Assembly: GCA_902492755.1 (NCBI GenBank)
Contig: CABUNB010000002.1
Location: forward strand, 1-64,000
Length of the DNA stretch: 64,000 nt
Source: an uncultured Collinsella sp.
Lineage (GTDB): Bacteria > Actinomycetota > Coriobacteriia > Coriobacteriales > Coriobacteriaceae
Reading direction: 5' to 3'
Part shown: positions 8,828 to 16,372 of the stretch, one piece after another
Layout of the letters: each line of letters opens with the position of its first letter
How positions within the stretch are numbered: position 1 is the first letter of the stretch
The notes under the pieces: model-generated
What the model saw: only the letters and a program-made list of their open reading frames with translations
What the model was told of the DNA's origin: nothing
The model's database searches: none
Made by a program: the position numbers and the translations under genes

Positions 8828-10222
8828 TTACTTCTTGCTCTCGGGCAAGACCAGATCCACGGCAGCGTCCTTGGCAGCATCGATGTGCTGAGCCACGACC
8901 GGCGTCTGCGGAAGGATCAGGTTAAGGACAATGGCCATGATGGCGGTGGGGGTTACGGCATTGGAGCCGATGACGGTGGACACCCAGGCGGGCATACCCT
9001 CGCCGGCAAGGCAACCGCTGGCCATCCAGATACCCAGGCCAAAGACGACAGAGGTGCCGACGATAGTGGTAGTGCGCTGCGTGAGGCCCTCGCGGGTGAA
9101 CATGCGCACGCCGTTCATGGTGATGGTGCCAAAGACGCCGACGGTCGCGCCGCCGATGACGGGCTGCGGGATAGCGGAAAGGACGGCAGAGAGCTGCGGG
9201 AACAGACCGGCGATGGCAAAGACGGCCGCGATGATCACAAAGACCCACTTGTTGACGACCTTGTTGGAGCAGATGATGCCCACGTTCTGGCCAAGGGCGC
9301 TGGTGGGAAGACCGCCCAGCAGGCCGCCGACCATAGAGGTAAGGCCCTGGGACACGATGGCGCCGGAGAGCTCGCGCTCGGTGGGCATACGGTCGATGGA
9401 GCCCAGGCAGGCGGCGGAGACGTCACCGATAACCTGGATAGCAACCATGGGGAACACGACGGCGAGGGTAATGCAGACCTCGGGATCAAACTCGAGCGCG
9501 TAGGGCATGAGCTTGGGAAGGGCGAAGACCTGAGCGGTGGCGACGCTGGAGAAGTCGATCATGCCAAAGGGGATGGAGACGATCATGCCAACGATCATGC
9601 CAAAGAACACGGATCCCAGCTTGAGCGTGCCCTTGCCAAAGTTGGCGAGCGCAAAGACCACGGCGAAGGTGATAAGAGCGACGCACCAGGCCTGCGGGGT
9701 GCCCCACAGCGGCGTACCCATACCGCCGGCCATATACTTGACGGCCGTGGGATACAGCGAAACGCCGATGGAGAAGATGACCGTACCGGTCACGACGGGC
9801 GGGAACAGCCACTTGATCTTGCTGTAGGCCAGACCAAAGAGGACCGCGACGGCGCCGCCGACGATCTCGCCGCCCAGCAGCGCACCAAAGCTAAAGCCCG
9901 AGGCGCCCATGGCCTGCAGGGCCGGCAGGAACGCGAACGAAACGCCCATGACGATGGGCAGGCCGCCGCCGATGCGACGGAAGGGAGCGAAGGCCTGAAG
10001 GGCCGTATCGATCGCCGAAAGAATGAGCGCGACCTGGATGATGTCGGTGCTCTGCTGGCTATTAAAGCCGTAGACGCCGGCCATGATGACCGCCGGGGTA
10101 ATGATGCCGGCAAACGATGCCAGTACGTGCTGAAGGGCACACGGGATCATTTCCTTAACGGGAGGCATGCCTTCGCGAGTGAACAGGGCTTCAGTGCCGT
10201 TCGTAACCGTCTCCTGGGTCAT
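8828..10222 (-). CDS. NCS2-family xanthine/uracil/urate permease
   Basis: A 464-residue integral membrane transporter with about 12-14 hydrophobic segments, belonging to the nucleobase:cation symporter 2 family. The first membrane segment carries the QH pair (ALQHVLASFAG) that is typical of purine-specific members. The family signature region appears as LPTSALGQNVGIICSN, a variant of the usual form. It is the first gene of the minus-strand purine operon and faces the YheO-type regulator. The role inferred is import of xanthine or urate for the downstream dehydrogenase. Uracil transport is less likely given the QH motif and context. Confidence 0.9.
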   Translation of the reverse strand: MTQETVTNGTEALFTREGMPPVKEMIPCALQHVLASFAGIITPAVIMAGVYGFNSQQSTDIIQVALILSAIDTALQAFAPFRRIGGGLPIVMGVSFAFLPALQAMGASGFSFGALLGGEIVGGAVAVLFGLAYSKIKWLFPPVVTGTVIFSIGVSLYPTAVKYMAGGMGTPLWGTPQAWCVALITFAVVFALANFGKGTLKLGSVFFGMIVGMIVSIPFGMIDFSSVATAQVFALPKLMPYALEFDPEVCITLAVVFPMVAIQVIGDVSAACLGSIDRMPTERELSGAIVSQGLTSMVGGLLGGLPTSALGQNVGIICSNKVVNKWVFVIIAAVFAIAGLFPQLSAVLSAIPQPVIGGATVGVFGTITMNGVRMFTREGLTQRTTTIVGTSVVFGLGIWMASGCLAGEGMPAWVSTVIGSNAVTPTAIMAIVLNLILPQTPVVAQHIDAAKDAAVDLVLPESKK

Positions 10223-10309
10223 TTGACCACCAATCCTCGAAGTAGTTGTTTTCGCATCTAACGCTCTATTGTGACGCAGTGCGGGGTTGAGGTTGTGCCT
10301 TCATTGCAT

Positions 10310-10338
10310 ATCGTATTAAAGATGATTCTCATTCTCAA
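10310..10338 (-). promoter_or_regulatory. Predicted promoter of the purine operon with a Fur-like box
   Basis: On the minus strand TTGAGA and TACGAT are separated by 17 bp. The -35 hexamer is embedded in TTGAGAATGAGAATCATC (10338-10321), which resembles an iron-regulator box. The divergent gap 10223-10574 otherwise shows only AT-rich sequence around 10340-10470 and no further gene. Confidence 0.5.
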
Positions 10339-10574
10339 TAATAATTTTTTGTTATCAGACTATTCTTCAGCTGAAATAACGCATTTCCGCAGGTCAGGAA
10401 AGTGTCTAGTCAAAATAACATCTAACTTTTCTTTTGGTCAACCGTTTACCGCTAAATTCCTACCGTTCGTCTGCATTACGCAATGTACCTGCGGATATAC
10501 GAGATGATAAGCAGCGTGTTACCATGAGAAAAAATTGTTATGAACATTTCCGATTTCACCCCAAGGAGTTGCCC

Positions 10575-11231
10575 GTGAACGAGACCGTACGCCGCTTTTT
10601 GCCGATGGTCGATTTTCTGGAGCAGATACTCGGTAAGAACAGCGAGATCGTGCTGCACGATTTCTCTGATCCCGACCACGCCATCGTCGATATTCGCAAC
10701 GGCATCGTGAGTGGCCGCAAGGTCGGCGGTCCCGCCACCGATCTGGCGCTCAAGATCATGCACGACCCCAAGTATCGCGACCTGCCGTTTATTACGGGCT
10801 ACGAGGGCCGCGGCGCCGGAGGCAAGACGCTGGAGTCCGCGACGTTCTTTATCCGCGAGGATGGCGAGATCGTCGGTATGCTCTGCGTCAACACCGACCT
10901 CTCGACCGTACGCTCCATCAACGCCATGGCGCAGCAGCTCATGGCGTGCTTCGACGCAGCGCCGACGCGCACGGAGCCCGCCCCTATCGAGGTCGAAAGC
11001 CTTTCGGAGTCCACCCAGGAGCTCATCGATCGCAGCATTGCTGAGTTGCTGAGCGCGCGCGGGCTGGATGTAGCGTCGCTTGGTCAGAGCGACCGCGTGG
11101 ACGTCATTCGCCACCTCAACGGCAACGGGGTGTTCATGCTCAAGGGCGCCGTGGCCTGCGCCGCCACCGCGTTGGGCATCTCGGAGCCCAGCGTGTACCG
11201 CTACCTGCAAAAAGTCCGCAAGGAGGGCTAA
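10575..11231 (+). CDS. YheO-like PAS-domain transcriptional regulator
   Basis: A 218-residue DNA-binding regulator. The N-terminal half has the YheO-type PAS-like domain (RRFLPMVDFLEQILGKNSEI, then TFFIREDGEIVGMLCVN). The last 70 residues form a helix-turn-helix (GAVACAATALGISEPSVYRY). I start it at GTG 10575 because AAGGAG at 10563-10568 is ideally placed; an upstream ATG at 10524 in the same frame has no binding site. It is divergent from the purine permease operon, so it probably senses a purine or intermediate and controls that operon. The ligand cannot be told from sequence. Confidence 0.85.
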   Translation: MNETVRRFLPMVDFLEQILGKNSEIVLHDFSDPDHAIVDIRNGIVSGRKVGGPATDLALKIMHDPKYRDLPFITGYEGRGAGGKTLESATFFIREDGEIVGMLCVNTDLSTVRSINAMAQQLMACFDAAPTRTEPAPIEVESLSESTQELIDRSIAELLSARGLDVASLGQSDRVDVIRHLNGNGVFMLKGAVACAATALGISEPSVYRYLQKVRKEG

Positions 11232-11279
11232 CAAGCAAAATGGAGCGCGGCTCCACAAGCGATTCGTCACTTGACAAAA

Positions 11280-11314
11280 GACCCTGCAGCTCGCACGCGC
11301 TGCAGGGTCTTTTT
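11280..11314 (+). terminator. Bidirectional terminator between the regulator and ridA
   Basis: GACCCTGCAG (11280-11289) pairs with CTGCAGGGTC (11300-11309) and is followed by TTTTT. On the minus strand the stem is followed by TTTTGTC, so it can also end ridA transcription. Confidence 0.85.
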
Positions 11315-11343
11315 GCATGTCATGTTTAGTTGTGGCCAACGCC

Positions 11344-11721
11344 TTAGAGAGCGGCGACGACCTCGATCTCGACCAGACCGCCAGCCGGAAGAGCAGCAAC
11401 CTGGAAAGCGCTGCGCGCGGGGAACGGGGCCTCGAACTTGGAGGCGTAGATCTCGTTTACGGCAGCGAAGTCGGCAATGTCAGCCAGGTAGACTGTGGTC
11501 TTGACGACATCGGCAAAGGTGGCACCGGCAGCGGTCAGCAGGGCCTCGACGTTAGCAAGGGACTGCTTAGCCTGAGCCTCGACGCCCTCGGGCATCTTGC
11601 CGGTCGCGGGATCGATGCCCAGCTGGCCGGACAGGAACACCATGTTGCCGGCCTGGATACCGGGGGAATACGGGCCGATGGCTGCGGGTGCGTTATCGGA
11701 AGACACGACGGTCTTGCTCAT
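11344..11721 (-). CDS. ridA: RidA-family enamine/imine deaminase
   Basis: A 125-residue cytoplasmic protein of the Rid (YjgF/YER057c/UK114) family, which hydrolyses reactive enamines and imines made by PLP enzymes such as threonine dehydratase. Recognisable blocks are AIGPYSPGIQAGNMVF near the N-terminus, SGQLGIDPATG, and FPARSAFQVAALPAGGLVEI, which contains the active-site arginine. Length is typical of trimeric members. Start ATG 11721 follows AAGGAG; upstream codons in frame lack a binding site. It is a single-gene unit with its own promoter and a structured leader. Confidence 0.93.
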   Translation of the reverse strand: MSKTVVSSDNAPAAIGPYSPGIQAGNMVFLSGQLGIDPATGKMPEGVEAQAKQSLANVEALLTAAGATFADVVKTTVYLADIADFAAVNEIYASKFEAPFPARSAFQVAALPAGGLVEIEVVAAL

Positions 11722-11754
11722 GTTTTTCTCCTTACGATCAATTGAGAGAGCGTG

Positions 11755-11802
11755 AGCGCGGTGTTCACACCGGGAGGCACAGTTCGGTCTGAACACCGCG
11801 CT
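11755..11802 (-). promoter_or_regulatory. Stem-loop in the ridA 5' leader
   Basis: AGCGCGGTGTTC (11755-11766) is perfectly complementary to GAACACCGCGCT (11791-11802). The structure lies between the predicted ridA promoter and its start codon, so it belongs to the transcript leader. No anti-structure or known riboswitch was recognised. Confidence 0.6.
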
Positions 11803-11810
11803 TGATTGGG

Positions 11811-11865
11811 ATAGTACTCAAGGTTTCTGTTTGATGCAAGAATATTATCAGCTTGCGAGAATATT
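11811..11865 (-). promoter_or_regulatory. ridA promoter with tandem operator-like repeats
   Basis: Minus-strand TTGCAT (11839-11834) and TACTAT (11816-11811) are spaced by exactly 17 bp. On the plus strand GCAAGAATATT (11836-11846) and GCGAGAATATT (11855-11865) form a direct repeat with 19-bp period that overlaps the -35 box and extends upstream. This region fills the 300-bp gap between ridA and the U32 peptidase gene; nothing else was seen there. Confidence 0.6.
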
Positions 11866-12021
11866 TTATCGCCCAACGGTTTCCCCGAACCGCTGAACGG
11901 TTCTCATGTGGAGCAGCCAGTCCAAGCTGCTGAAGACTTTGTCCTGCTTAGGCTGCGGGCGTCGCCCACCGCAGCGACGCCACTATACTTTTGAATATCT
12001 GAGCATTTTGAAAGGCAGGAT

Positions 12022-14517
12022 ATGACCGCAACCGCCAGCCGAACCACTAACCGCAGGCCCGAGCTTTTGGCCCCCGCCGGAGGCCCGGAGCCCTTTGCCG
12101 CCGCGCTCGCCGCCGGGGCAGACGCCATCTACTGCGGCATGGGCAGCTTCAACGCCCGCCGCAAGGCAACCAACTTTACCGACGAGGCCTTTGAGCAAGC
12201 CTGCCGCGCCGCGCATCTAGCCGGGTCGCGCGTCTACGTCACGGTCAACATCGTCATCAAGCAGTCCGAGATGGGCGATGCACTGCAGCTCATTCATCGC
12301 TGCTCCACGCTGGGCGCCGATGCCTTCATTATCCAGGACTGGGGTCTGTTCTTTGAGGCCAAGCGCACCATGCCCGGCATCGAGACACATATCTCGACCC
12401 AGGCGAACATCCACGACGACCGCGGAACCCTTTGGTGCCGTGAGCAGGGCGCCGACCGCGTGACTCTCTCGCGCGAGCTCTCCATCGACGAAATCGCCGC
12501 CATTCACGACGCCGCGCCCGATGTGGACCTTGAGGTCTTCAGCCATGGCGCCATCTGCTTTTGCTACTCGGGCCTGTGCCTGCTGTCGAGCTTTGCCATG
12601 GCGGGACGATCGGCCAACCGCGGCATGTGCGCCCAGCCCTGCCGCCTGCCCTACGAGTTGATCGACGAGAACGGTCGCGCGCTCTCCCCTGCCGGTCGCG
12701 AGCGCGCGCTGTGCCCGCGTGACACCAACACCTCACAGCTTGTTCGCCGTCTGTATGACGCCGGCGCCGCGTCGCTCAAGCTCGAGGGCCGCATGAAGGC
12801 GCCCGATTACGTGTACTCCATCGTCGATGTGTATCGTCATCAGATTGATGACATGCTGGCCGATGTTTCGACCTCCAAGGATGAGGATGCAGCCCGCCAG
12901 CGCCAGCTCAAACGCTGCTTTAATCGCGACTTTACGCATGCCTATCAGGACGGCGCCTCGGGCGACGAGATGATGAGCTACGAGCGCTCCAACAACCGCG
13001 GCCAGATCGTGGGCACGGTGCTGGGCAGCCGCCCGGCCAACCGCGATGTGCGCGGCCTCAAGCCCGACGACCGCCGTCGCCGCGCCGCCATCGCCCGCAT
13101 TGAGCTATTTGAGCCCGTGGGCAAGGGCGACCTGCTGGAGCTTCGCCACGATAACGAGTTTGACCAGTTCCTGACCACCATTGCCGCCGATGATGCCGCC
13201 GCGGGCGATGTTATCGAGTGCCGCGTGCCCCGCAGCATGCCCGGGGGCTGCCGCGTCCGCGTGATTCGCAGTCAGTGTGCCATCGACGCCGCCGGTGCCG
13301 CGCTCAAGCGCGATGTGCTGCGCCGCCGAGCTGTTGATGTGTCCGTCGTGGCGCGCCTGGGCGAGCCGTTTACTGTCACACTCACCTGCTGCGACAACCC
13401 CGCGCTCACCGCCACCGCCACGGGCTTCACCGTCGAGGCCGCCAAGACCCGCGCCGTCGAGGCATCCGATCTGGTTGAGCACGTCGGGCGCATGGGCTCC
13501 TCTCCCTTTGAGGCCGCAAGCTTTGACGTTTCGCTCGACGCCGGCTGCGGTATGGGCTTTTCCGCCGTGCACAAGGTGCGCGCCGCCGCTTGTAAGGCGC
13601 TGGAAGAGGCCATTCTGGCACCGTACGAGGAGCGCGCGAAAACGCTCGAGCTGCCGGCGATTGTAACCAGTGATTCCCGCCCCGCGCCCGAGCACTACCG
13701 CGATGAGCCGCAGATCTGCGCCACCGTCACCTCGCTCGAGGCCGCCGAGGCCGCTCGTGCCGAGGGTGTAACGCGCATCTACATGACCACCGACGCGCTC
13801 GATGCGGCCGAGCTCTCCCCCGCCGATGCATTTGAGCAGGGCATCGTACCCGTGCTCGACGAGGTCTGCCGCGCCGTTGACCACGTACGCGTCGACCCGT
13901 GGGTTGTTGCCGGCGCCACGGTCGCTATTGGCAACATCTCTGAGCTTGCCCTGGCCGCCCAGGTTGGCGCCACGGCCGAGATTCGCTCTTGCCTGCCGGT
14001 GCACAACACGCCCTGCATGGAGGCGCTTGCCGGGCGCGGAGCCGGTGCGTTTTGGCTCTCGCCCGAGATCACGCTCGACGAGATTGTCTCGCTCGGCGCC
14101 GCCGCGCCCGCGGCTCTGGGCATCACCGTCTTTGGCCGCCCGCGCGTCATGACAAGCGAGCATTGCATTCTGCAGGTTGCCAACGGCTGCATCCACGATT
14201 GCGCCAACTGCCGCCTGCGTGCCCGCAAGCTCTCGCTCAAGAATATCGACGGAAAGGTCATGCCGGTGCGTACCGACATCCACGGCCGCTCACGCCTGTA
14301 CGACGCCTACCCCATCGACCTCACGCCTCAGGTTCCTCAGCTGCTCGATGCCGGCGTGCGTCGTCTCATGGTGGACGGAACGCTACTCGAGACGGATGAG
14401 ATCGCCCGTGCCGTCGCTCGCGTCCGTCGCGCCGTCGAGGCAGCTCAAGCCGGCCGCAAGCCCGCCGCCCGCCTGCGCGGGGCGACTTCGGGCTGCATGT
14501 TTGTGGGAATTAGCTAA
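12022..14517 (+). CDS. U32-family peptidase/RNA-modification protein, long form
   Basis: An 831-residue cytoplasmic protein. The N-terminal 400 residues are a U32 domain: PELLAPAGGPEPFAAALAAG at the start, and the family signature around EVFSHGAICFCYSGLCLLSS followed by CAQPC. The conserved cysteines C(x3)C-type cluster seen in RlhA/TrhP/YegQ proteins is present. The C-terminal half contains a second U32-like region ending in CILQVANGCIHDCANC. Family members act as collagenase-like proteases or in hydroxylation of tRNA or 23S rRNA, so the biochemical role is ambiguous. The next gene, 15 bp downstream on the same strand, is a pseudouridine synthase, and that favours RNA modification. Confidence 0.85.
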   Translation: MTATASRTTNRRPELLAPAGGPEPFAAALAAGADAIYCGMGSFNARRKATNFTDEAFEQACRAAHLAGSRVYVTVNIVIKQSEMGDALQLIHRCSTLGADAFIIQDWGLFFEAKRTMPGIETHISTQANIHDDRGTLWCREQGADRVTLSRELSIDEIAAIHDAAPDVDLEVFSHGAICFCYSGLCLLSSFAMAGRSANRGMCAQPCRLPYELIDENGRALSPAGRERALCPRDTNTSQLVRRLYDAGAASLKLEGRMKAPDYVYSIVDVYRHQIDDMLADVSTSKDEDAARQRQLKRCFNRDFTHAYQDGASGDEMMSYERSNNRGQIVGTVLGSRPANRDVRGLKPDDRRRRAAIARIELFEPVGKGDLLELRHDNEFDQFLTTIAADDAAAGDVIECRVPRSMPGGCRVRVIRSQCAIDAAGAALKRDVLRRRAVDVSVVARLGEPFTVTLTCCDNPALTATATGFTVEAAKTRAVEASDLVEHVGRMGSSPFEAASFDVSLDAGCGMGFSAVHKVRAAACKALEEAILAPYEERAKTLELPAIVTSDSRPAPEHYRDEPQICATVTSLEAAEAARAEGVTRIYMTTDALDAAELSPADAFEQGIVPVLDEVCRAVDHVRVDPWVVAGATVAIGNISELALAAQVGATAEIRSCLPVHNTPCMEALAGRGAGAFWLSPEITLDEIVSLGAAAPAALGITVFGRPRVMTSEHCILQVANGCIHDCANCRLRARKLSLKNIDGKVMPVRTDIHGRSRLYDAYPIDLTPQVPQLLDAGVRRLMVDGTLLETDEIARAVARVRRAVEAAQAGRKPAARLRGATSGCMFVGIS

Positions 14518-14532
14518 CCGAAAGGCTTACAC

Positions 14533-15192
14533 GTGAACGAAGAACCTCAAGTCCTCTACTGCGACGCCTGGCTTATGGCCATCGACAAGCCCGCCGGCAT
14601 GATCGTCCACGGCGACGGCACCGGCGAGCGCACGCTCACCGACTACGCCAGCGACCTGCTGCTGGCGATGGGCGACGGCTTTGCCGCGACCGACATGCAG
14701 CCGCTCAATCGCCTGGACCGTGACACCACCGGCGTGGTGCTGTTCTCGCTCGACAAGCAGACGCAGCCCGCCTTTGACCAGATGATTATCGACCACGCTT
14801 TCGAAAAGCACTACCTAGCGCTCGCCGAGGGCAAGATCGACTGGAACGAAAAGCTCATCGACAAGCCCATCGCCCGCGACCGTCACGACAGCCGCAAGAT
14901 GCGCGTCGGCGCCAGCGGCAAGCCCTCTCAAACGCGCGTGAAGGTGCTCAAACGCCTTAAGAGCCGTCGTGGCCTGCCCACGCGCTCGTATATCGATGTC
15001 GAGTTGCTCACCGGCCGCAAGCACCAAATCCGTGTGCACCTGGCAAGCGAGCATCATCCCCTGGTTGGCGACGACCTGTACGGAACGCCGCGCCCCTGCG
15101 GCCTGATGCTCCACGCCCACAGCGTGTCCTTCACGCATCCCGTAACCGGCGAGCACATCCACATCGAAGCCCCCTGCCCCTGGGAGCCCTAA
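14533..15192 (+). CDS. RluA-family RNA pseudouridine synthase
   Basis: A 219-residue enzyme that isomerises uridine in rRNA or tRNA. It has the RluA catalytic block PLNRLDRDTTGVVLFSLD with the catalytic Asp, AIDKPAGMIVHG before it, and the downstream blocks GRKHQIRVHLA and PLVGDDLYG. There is no S4 domain at the N-terminus, as in RluA and TruC types. Translation begins at GTG 14533, just after the U32 gene with which it must be co-transcribed. The target nucleotide cannot be named from sequence. Confidence 0.9.
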   Translation: MNEEPQVLYCDAWLMAIDKPAGMIVHGDGTGERTLTDYASDLLLAMGDGFAATDMQPLNRLDRDTTGVVLFSLDKQTQPAFDQMIIDHAFEKHYLALAEGKIDWNEKLIDKPIARDRHDSRKMRVGASGKPSQTRVKVLKRLKSRRGLPTRSYIDVELLTGRKHQIRVHLASEHHPLVGDDLYGTPRPCGLMLHAHSVSFTHPVTGEHIHIEAPCPWEP

Positions 15193-15230
15193 ACCACCAC
15201 AATCGGGACAGGCACCTTTGTGGTGGTTTT
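15191..15230 (+). terminator. Terminator-like hairpin with GGGACAGG loop, copy 1
   Basis: AAACCACCACAA (15191-15202) pairs with its complement at 15218-15229, followed by a T-run. The loop contains GGGACAGG. It lies right after the pseudouridine synthase stop codon and ends its transcription. A near-identical copy (2 mismatches in 39) is at 15562-15600. Confidence 0.75.
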
Positions 15231-15261
15231 GCCGCAATGGCTCAGCCGCGGTCCCAAAACG

Positions 15262-15477
15262 TCTCGATCTGTAACAGTTAGAGCCCATTTTCCGGTCGGT
15301 CTGTTACAGATCGAGACATTCGAATCCCCCTCAAGGGAAAATCTCAATCTGTAACAATAACTCGGCAAAATCGGTCCCAGATGTTACAGATTGAGACAAA
15401 GGGACGGTGCGGTTCGGAAGTATCTCACTCTGTAACATCTAACCCACTTTTAACGGTCCAGTTGTTACAGACGTAGA
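15262..15477. repeat. Array of six alternating inverted 15-mers at 40-bp pitch
   Basis: Arms start at 15262, 15302, 15342, 15382, 15423 and 15463, so steps are 40, 40, 40, 41 and 40. They read TCTCGATCTGTAACA, TGTTACAGATCGAGA, TCTCAATCTGTAACA, TGTTACAGATTGAGA, TCTCACTCTGTAACA and TGTTACAGACGTAGA. The first pair is perfectly complementary over 17 bp and the second over 15; a base-pair change (GC to AT) separates these two pairs, so pairing is kept while sequence drifts. Loops and spacers are 25-26 bp. It lies in the gene-free stretch 15193-15622. Confidence 0.85.
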
Positions 15478-15494
15478 CAAACCGGTAGACAACG

Positions 15495-15530
15495 AAAGCG
15501 GCAACGCCCGTGATGGACGTTGCCGCTTTT
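15495..15530. terminator. Bidirectional terminator-like hairpin
   Basis: AAAGCGGCAACG (15495-15506) is perfectly complementary to CGTTGCCGCTTT (15518-15529), with a T-run after it on the plus strand. It could end transcription from either side of this convergent region. Confidence 0.65.
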
Positions 15531-15561
15531 CTATTGAGAAAACTACTCGGTTTCCGTTGCT

Positions 15562-15600
15562 AACCACCACAATGGGGACAGGCCCCTTTGTGGTGGTTTT
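15562..15600. repeat. GGGACAGG-loop hairpin, copy 2
   Basis: A direct repeat of the 15192-15230 hairpin with two differences. AACCACCACAA pairs with TTGTGGTGGTT around a loop with GGGGACAGG. With copy 1 it brackets the 40-bp-pitch palindrome array. Confidence 0.75.
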
Positions 15601-15622
15601 GGCCTTAGCCCGTCCCCTGCTG

Positions 15623-16369
15623 TTAGACCGTGATGACGTTGTCCATTGCCCGGTACTTGGCGGGGACCTCGCCTGCGGTAATAATCGTTGCGTCACGGAA
15701 GTCCGCGAACTTGACGGGCGCCACCATGCCAAATTTGCTGGCGTCCGAGATTACGAAGCGTTTGGCCGTATGGCGCATCGAGATGCGCTTTACTTGCGCT
15801 TCCTCGATATCGGGCGCCGTGAAGCCCTGCTCGGCGGCAATGCCGTTGGACCCCCAAAAGCCGCAGTTGAAGTTGTAACGGTCTAGGGTTGCCAGGGCAT
15901 CGGGGCCAACGAGTGCCTCGGTCTCGGGCTTGAGCTCGCCGCCCAGCACCACGGTGCGCATGCCGCGCAAAGCCAAGTGCTGAGCATGGAGCACAGAATC
16001 GGTCACATAGGTGACATCTTCAAGGTGTGGAAGATGCTCGATGAGCCTGAGCGTCGTCGAGCCCGAGTCGATGTATACAAAGCTCTCGGGCTCCACAAGC
16101 GCCGCCGCACGGGCGCAGATACGCTCCTTGTCGTCGTTATGGAGGTCGCTGCGCTCATTGAGCGTTAGGTCGCGCGTCACGTGCGCGCGCTCAAGACTCG
16201 TCGCTCCACCGTGGACCTTGGCGATGCGATGCGCTCGGTCGAGCGTTTGCAAGTCACGGCGAATGGTGGACGCCGTCACGCCCAGAGCCTCAGCAAGCTC
16301 CGGTACAGTAACCGATCCGGCCTGCTGCACCATCGACACGATCGCGTTGAGCCTATCTTCCGCAAGCAT
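15623..16369 (-). CDS. DeoR-family transcriptional regulator
   Basis: A 248-residue repressor-type protein. The N-terminal helix-turn-helix contains VTVPELAEALGVTASTIRRD, followed by the DeoR hallmark IAKVHGGA. The C-terminal two thirds form the phosphosugar-sensing domain, with DSGSTT (ligand loop), VVLGGELKPET and ISDASKFG. It lies 3 bp after the Gfo/Idh/MocA oxidoreductase gene in the same operon, so it probably controls that operon in response to a sugar phosphate. The likely operators are the repeats at 17514-17631. Confidence 0.92.
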   Translation of the reverse strand: MLAEDRLNAIVSMVQQAGSVTVPELAEALGVTASTIRRDLQTLDRAHRIAKVHGGATSLERAHVTRDLTLNERSDLHNDDKERICARAAALVEPESFVYIDSGSTTLRLIEHLPHLEDVTYVTDSVLHAQHLALRGMRTVVLGGELKPETEALVGPDALATLDRYNFNCGFWGSNGIAAEQGFTAPDIEEAQVKRISMRHTAKRFVISDASKFGMVAPVKFADFRDATIITAGEVPAKYRAMDNVITV

Positions 16370-16372
16370 CGC

